Source: CAMLOF01 sp966692625
Lineage (GTDB): Bacteria > Pseudomonadota > Gammaproteobacteria > Burkholderiales > Burkholderiaceae_C
Reading direction: 5' to 3'
DNA: 9,795 nucleotides
NCBI GenBank assembly: GCA_966692625.1
Contig: CBKZAG010000127.1
Span: 1 to 9,795, forward strand
Made by a program: the position numbers and the translations under genes. The first letter of the stretch is position 1, and every line of letters starts with the position of its first letter. Below are positions 6,055 through 9,795 of this stretch, in pieces. Under the pieces are notes generated by a model, which had not been told where the DNA came from, made no database searches, and saw only the letters and a list, made by a program, of their open reading frames with translations.

Positions 6055-7158
6055 TCAAGCCAGGGACTGTTCCAGCCCCTGAATAAGAATGTCCTTGGGC
6101 AGATCGATGCCGATGAACACCATCTTGCTCAGGCGCTGTTCGTCGGGCCCCCACAGAGGCCCCAGGTCGCTGCCCATGAGCTGGTGCACGCCCTGAAAAA
6201 TCACCTTGCGGTCGGTGCCCTTCATGCTCAACACACCTTTGTAGCGCAGCAGCTTGGGGCCGTACACCTGCACGATGGCACCGAGAAAGTCTTCCAGCTT
6301 CACCGGGTCGAACGGGCGCTCTGCACGGTACACGAAGCTCTTCACGTCATCGTCATGGTGGTGGTGGTGCCCATGCTTGTGCGAGGGGTGGTCGCAATGC
6401 TCGCCATGCGCGTGGTGGTGGTGCTCGTGACCGTGGTCATGGCCTTCATGCTCGCAGTGGCCATGGTCGTGGTCGCAGTGGCTGTGATCATGGTCATCGT
6501 CCACCTTGAGGAAGTCGGGGTCGATGTCGAGCTTGGCGTTGAGGTTGAAGCCGCGCAGGTCCAGCACCTTGCTGATGGACACCTCACCGAAGTGCGCCTT
6601 CTCGATGGGCGCACGCGGGTTCATGTGCTTGATCCGGTGGATCAGATCGTCCAGCGATTCGTCGTCCACCAGGTCGGCCTTGCTGATGAAAATCTGGTCG
6701 GCAAAGCCCACTTGGCGGCGCGCCTCCTGGCGGTCATCCAGCTGCTGCTGGGCGTGCTTGGCGTCCACCAGCGTCACGATGGAGTCCAGCAGGTAGCTCT
6801 CGGCCACCTCGTCGTCCATGAAGAAGGTCTGCGCCACAGGGCCGGGGTCGGCCAGGCCGGTGGTCTCGATCACCACGCGCTCGAAGTCGAGCTGGCCCTT
6901 GCGCTTCTTGGCCGCCAGCAGTTGCAGCGTGCTGCGCAGGTCCTCGCGGATGGTGCAGCAGACGCAGCCGTTGCTCATCTGGATGATCTGCTCCTCGGTG
7001 TCGGCGACCAGGATGTCGTTGTCGATGTTCTCTTCGCCGAATTCGTTTTCGATGACGGCGATCTTCTGGCCGTGCGCTTCGGACAGCACGCGCTTGAGCA
7101 GGGTGGTCTTGCCTGCGCCCAGGAAGCCGGTGAGGATGGTGGCGGGAATGAGTGCCAT
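6055..7158 (-). CDS. CobW/COG0523-family GTP-binding metallochaperone
   Basis: A 367-residue G3E-family P-loop GTPase of the COG0523 group (YjiA/ZigA/ZNG1-like), thought to deliver zinc or other metals to client proteins in the cytoplasm. Seen: Walker A GFLGAGKT at 11-18; the CxCC metal-binding motif C65-V-C67-C68 within SNGCVCC; ETTGLADP at 98-105 (Walker B region); SKADLV at 159-164, the guanine-recognition motif; and a C-terminal CobW_C domain from about 274. Between the two domains residues 221-270 hold 24 histidines and 3 cysteines in 50 residues, with many Asp and Glu, a likely metal store or sensor. No cobalamin genes lie nearby, so a role in cobalt insertion is not suggested. The MALIPATILTGFLG start fits the family, though no Shine-Dalgarno is seen before it. 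The metal and client cannot be read from sequence. Confidence 0.93.
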   Translation of the reverse strand: MALIPATILTGFLGAGKTTLLKRVLSEAHGQKIAVIENEFGEENIDNDILVADTEEQIIQMSNGCVCCTIREDLRSTLQLLAAKKRKGQLDFERVVIETTGLADPGPVAQTFFMDDEVAESYLLDSIVTLVDAKHAQQQLDDRQEARRQVGFADQIFISKADLVDDESLDDLIHRIKHMNPRAPIEKAHFGEVSISKVLDLRGFNLNAKLDIDPDFLKVDDDHDHSHCDHDHGHCEHEGHDHGHEHHHHAHGEHCDHPSHKHGHHHHHDDDVKSFVYRAERPFDPVKLEDFLGAIVQVYGPKLLRYKGVLSMKGTDRKVIFQGVHQLMGSDLGPLWGPDEQRLSKMVFIGIDLPKDILIQGLEQSLA

Positions 7159-7236
7159 GATGGATCAGAAAAGATGAGGAACCGGCCCGCTGCGGGGCCC
7201 TTGCAATCAGTGTAGTGCGGCTGTCAAGACTCGGGA

Positions 7237-8421
<1,185 letters not shown>

Positions 8422-8445
8422 GGGGCGCTATTGTGGCCCCAACGG

Positions 8446-8874
8446 TCAAGGGCGCAGGTAGACAAACCCTTCCTTGGCCTGCAGGCGCGCCACCTCGGCC
8501 ACGCCAGAGGGCACGATCTTGGTTTCCATCAGCAGCTTGTCAGGGGAAATCTTGCGCGAGACCAGGGTGTTGTTGCAGACGCGGAACTCCACGCCTTTCG
8601 ATGCCAGATCGCTCACGGCGCCAGCAAAGGGTTGCTCCATCTGGTTGGTTGCGCCTTCCAGCAGAAAGTCGATGCCCAGGCCGTGAGTGACCACAACGAT
8701 CTTGGCTGTGGGGTCTGCCGCCAGGTGGTTGCGGATGTTCTGGATGGCGCGCGAAGCCTGGGGAATGCCCTCGCTCATGTGGTAGACCACCTTGACGCTG
8801 TCGGCCGCATATGCAGACACGCTGAGCACCAGCCCCAGCAACATGGCCTTGAAGGCCGCTATCCATTTCAACAT
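8446..8874 (-). CDS. Exported DsrE-family protein
   Basis: A 142-residue protein with a signal peptide: K3, a hydrophobic core LLGLVLSVS and AYA|AD, so cleavage after about residue 23 and a periplasmic location. The rest fits the DsrE/DsrF-like fold (COG1416 type): VKVVYHMSEG at 27-36, IVVVTHGLGIDFLLEG at 59-74, then VEFRVCNNTL with a single cysteine C100, and VVPSGV...ARLQ...GFVYLRP at the end. C100 is at the position where such proteins carry a conserved, possibly persulfide-bearing cysteine. The frame is open a further 18 codons upstream to 8928, but ATG 8874 has AGGAG seven bases before it and begins the signal peptide, so I chose it. Exact role unknown; the family is linked to sulfur relay or sulfur stress. 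It lies 24 bases before rlmI and 66 bases after xerC. Confidence 0.88.
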   Translation of the reverse strand: MLKWIAAFKAMLLGLVLSVSAYAADSVKVVYHMSEGIPQASRAIQNIRNHLAADPTAKIVVVTHGLGIDFLLEGATNQMEQPFAGAVSDLASKGVEFRVCNNTLVSRKISPDKLLMETKIVPSGVAEVARLQAKEGFVYLRP

Positions 8875-8880
8875 CGCGCG

Positions 8881-8885
8881 TCTCC
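8881..8885 (-). promoter_or_regulatory. Strong Shine-Dalgarno that fixes the dsrE start
   Basis: The minus strand reads GCAGGAGACGCGCG directly before ATG 8874. AGGAG with seven bases of spacing is the best ribosome-binding site in the window. It favours a 142-residue product with an intact signal peptide over the longer 160-residue reading. Confidence 0.75.
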
Positions 8886-8907
8886 TGCGTAAAAGGCACC
8901 CGGCATG

Positions 8908-8944
8908 GGAGAAATCAGAATTCTCCAATATTGTGAATAATCAC
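8908..8944 (-). promoter_or_regulatory. AT-rich region with inverted repeats upstream of dsrE
   Basis: The xerC-dsrE gap is AT-rich against very GC-rich surroundings. It holds GGAGAA/TTCTCC (8908-8913 with 8921-8926), the palindromes AGAATTCT (8917-8924) and CAATATTG (8926-8933), and TGTGA-ATAA-TCACT at 8932-8945, resembling an FNR/CRP-type dyad with four-base spacing and overlapping the xerC stop. A promoter or operator for dsrE is plausible. No clear -35/-10 pair could be assigned. Confidence 0.35.
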
Positions 8945-9795
8945 TTCTTGGATGTTAGAGGGCTAACCCTGTCCCCCGCTGTCTGGGGGTCTTCTGTGGA
9001 ATGAGTTTCTGAAGAATCGCGCTGGCCCGCCCTGGGGTGCGCCGCCTCGTACACCTTGGCCAAGTGCTGGAAGTCCAGCCGCGTGTACACCTGGGTGGTG
9101 CCGATGTTGGCGTGCCCAAGCAGCTCCTGCACGGCGCGCAGGTCGCCGCTGGACTGCAGAAGGTGGCTGGCAAAGCTGTGCCGCAGCATGTGCGGATGCA
9201 CTGGCGCCATCAAACCCGCCTGCAGGGCACGCTGCCGCAGGCGCTGGCGCAAGGCCTGTGGCGTGAGGCGGGCCCCGCGCTGCCCCACGAACAATGCGCG
9301 CTCATCCTTGGCCCACAAGGGCCGCTGCGTCAGCCAATCGGCCAAAGCCTTCAACGCGGGCTGGCCCACAGGAACCGTGCGCCACTTGCCGCCCTTGCCA
9401 AGCACGTGCGCCTCGCCCGCTTCGGCGTCTATCCACCCACGGGCTTGCGGGCTGGCCGCAACGTCCAGACCCAGCAATTCGCCCAGGCGCAAACCGCTGC
9501 CATAGAGCAGTTCGGTCGCGCAGCGGTCACGCGCGGCCAGCACCGGGTCGTCTTGCTCAGGCTCGTGGTCAGCCAGCCGCAGGGCGTCTTCCACGCCAAG
9601 GGCCTTGGGCAGCGGCCGCCCGGCCTTGGGCGCGCGCACGCCCTGCACCGGGTGTACGCTGATCAGCCCCTGCCGCCCCAGCCAGGTGTAGAAACCCCGC
9701 CAACTCGATAGCACCAGCGCAATGCCGCGCGGTTCGCGCCCGCTGGCGCGCAACTGTGCCACCCAGCGGCGCACATTGGCATCGCGCACGACGGC
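8941..9795 (-). CDS. xerC: Tyrosine recombinase XerC (5' part missing)
   Basis: Site-specific tyrosine recombinase that, with XerD, resolves chromosome dimers at dif. The frame is open to the right edge; 284 residues are visible and roughly the first 20-50 are missing, so no start is given. Counting from the edge, the end of the core-binding domain is at about 1-60 (RRWVAQLRASG, LSSWRGFYTWLGRQGLI). The catalytic domain has all six active residues: R103 in GSGLRLGELL, K134 in GKGGKWRTVP, H202 and R205 in HPHMLRHSF, H228 in LLGHANIGTT, and the nucleophile Y237 in TQVYTRLDF. XerC rather than XerD is favoured by the KVYEAAHPRA end and by the location near hslVU, as in the codV-codW-codX order of Bacillus subtilis. 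A polar tail of about 30 residues extends past the usual end of the family. dsrE follows after 66 bases. Confidence 0.93.
   Translation of the reverse strand, partial: AVVRDANVRRWVAQLRASGREPRGIALVLSSWRGFYTWLGRQGLISVHPVQGVRAPKAGRPLPKALGVEDALRLADHEPEQDDPVLAARDRCATELLYGSGLRLGELLGLDVAASPQARGWIDAEAGEAHVLGKGGKWRTVPVGQPALKALADWLTQRPLWAKDERALFVGQRGARLTPQALRQRLRQRALQAGLMAPVHPHMLRHSFASHLLQSSGDLRAVQELLGHANIGTTQVYTRLDFQHLAKVYEAAHPRAGQRDSSETHSTEDPQTAGDRVSPLTSKK

Noticed and set aside
6345..6500. Repetitive DNA rich in GTG/CAT units looking like a tandem repeat or CRISPR-like array
   Set aside because: It is the His/Asp codon run of the CobW linker in an intact reading frame; there are no regular repeat and spacer units.
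7199..7227. Perfect TTGACA on the minus strand at 7227-7222 as a cobW promoter
   Set aside because: At 16-18 bases downstream there is only GC-rich sequence with no -10-like hexamer, so it is kept only as a possibility.
8875..8928. Upstream extension of the DsrE protein by 18 residues
   Set aside because: The ATG at 8874 has a strong Shine-Dalgarno and starts a proper signal peptide; the extension would bury it and overlap the presumed promoter region.
8973..8989. CCCCC/GGGGG hairpin as a terminator of xerC
   Set aside because: It lies within the xerC coding sequence, has only five pairs and no T-run follows on the minus strand.

Overview
This window is a GC-rich stretch of bacterial chromosome. 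It most probably comes from a betaproteobacterium of the Comamonadaceae (Acidovorax-like). The reasons are the single-cysteine DksA ending in KLFGD, the HslV precursor with a short propeptide, the gene order around xerC, dksA and hslVU, and the style of the GC-rich intergenic blocks. The genus is inferred from memory of these families, not from a search. All nine protein genes lie on the minus strand, so transcription runs from the right end to the left end.

Layout in the order of transcription: xerC (site-specific recombinase, cut by the right edge); a small exported DsrE-family protein; an RlmI-type 23S rRNA m5C methyltransferase; a COG0523/CobW metal-chaperone GTPase with a very histidine-rich linker; a 194-base gap holding the dksA leader; dksA; a 581-residue protein with a coiled-coil N-terminus, a TPR-like middle and two STAS-like segments; hslV; hslU; and a sodium:solute symporter. 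The last 236 bases at the left edge are non-coding and fold into a large structured element.

The spacing suggests at least one operon, dksA - STAS protein - hslV - hslU - symporter. The gaps are 57 bases, 2 bases, 73 bases and a 4-base ATGA overlap. Upstream of it, xerC, dsrE, rlmI and cobW are separated by 66, 24 and 78 bases and may be read together or from weak internal promoters. Functionally the window is mainly housekeeping: chromosome dimer resolution (XerC), ribosome modification (RlmI), metal supply (CobW), stringent-response control of RNA polymerase (DksA) and ATP-dependent proteolysis (HslVU). A sodium-coupled transporter and an uncharacterised STAS protein are attached to the protease genes.

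I do not see a defence system, mobile element, CRISPR array or biosynthetic cluster. The observations most worth following are the structured element at 10-165 (a 25-base-pair long-range helix whose non-Watson-Crick pairs all fit plus-strand RNA), the uncharacterised STAS protein apparently translationally coupled to hslV, the symporter coupled to hslU, and a hairpin in the dksA leader.
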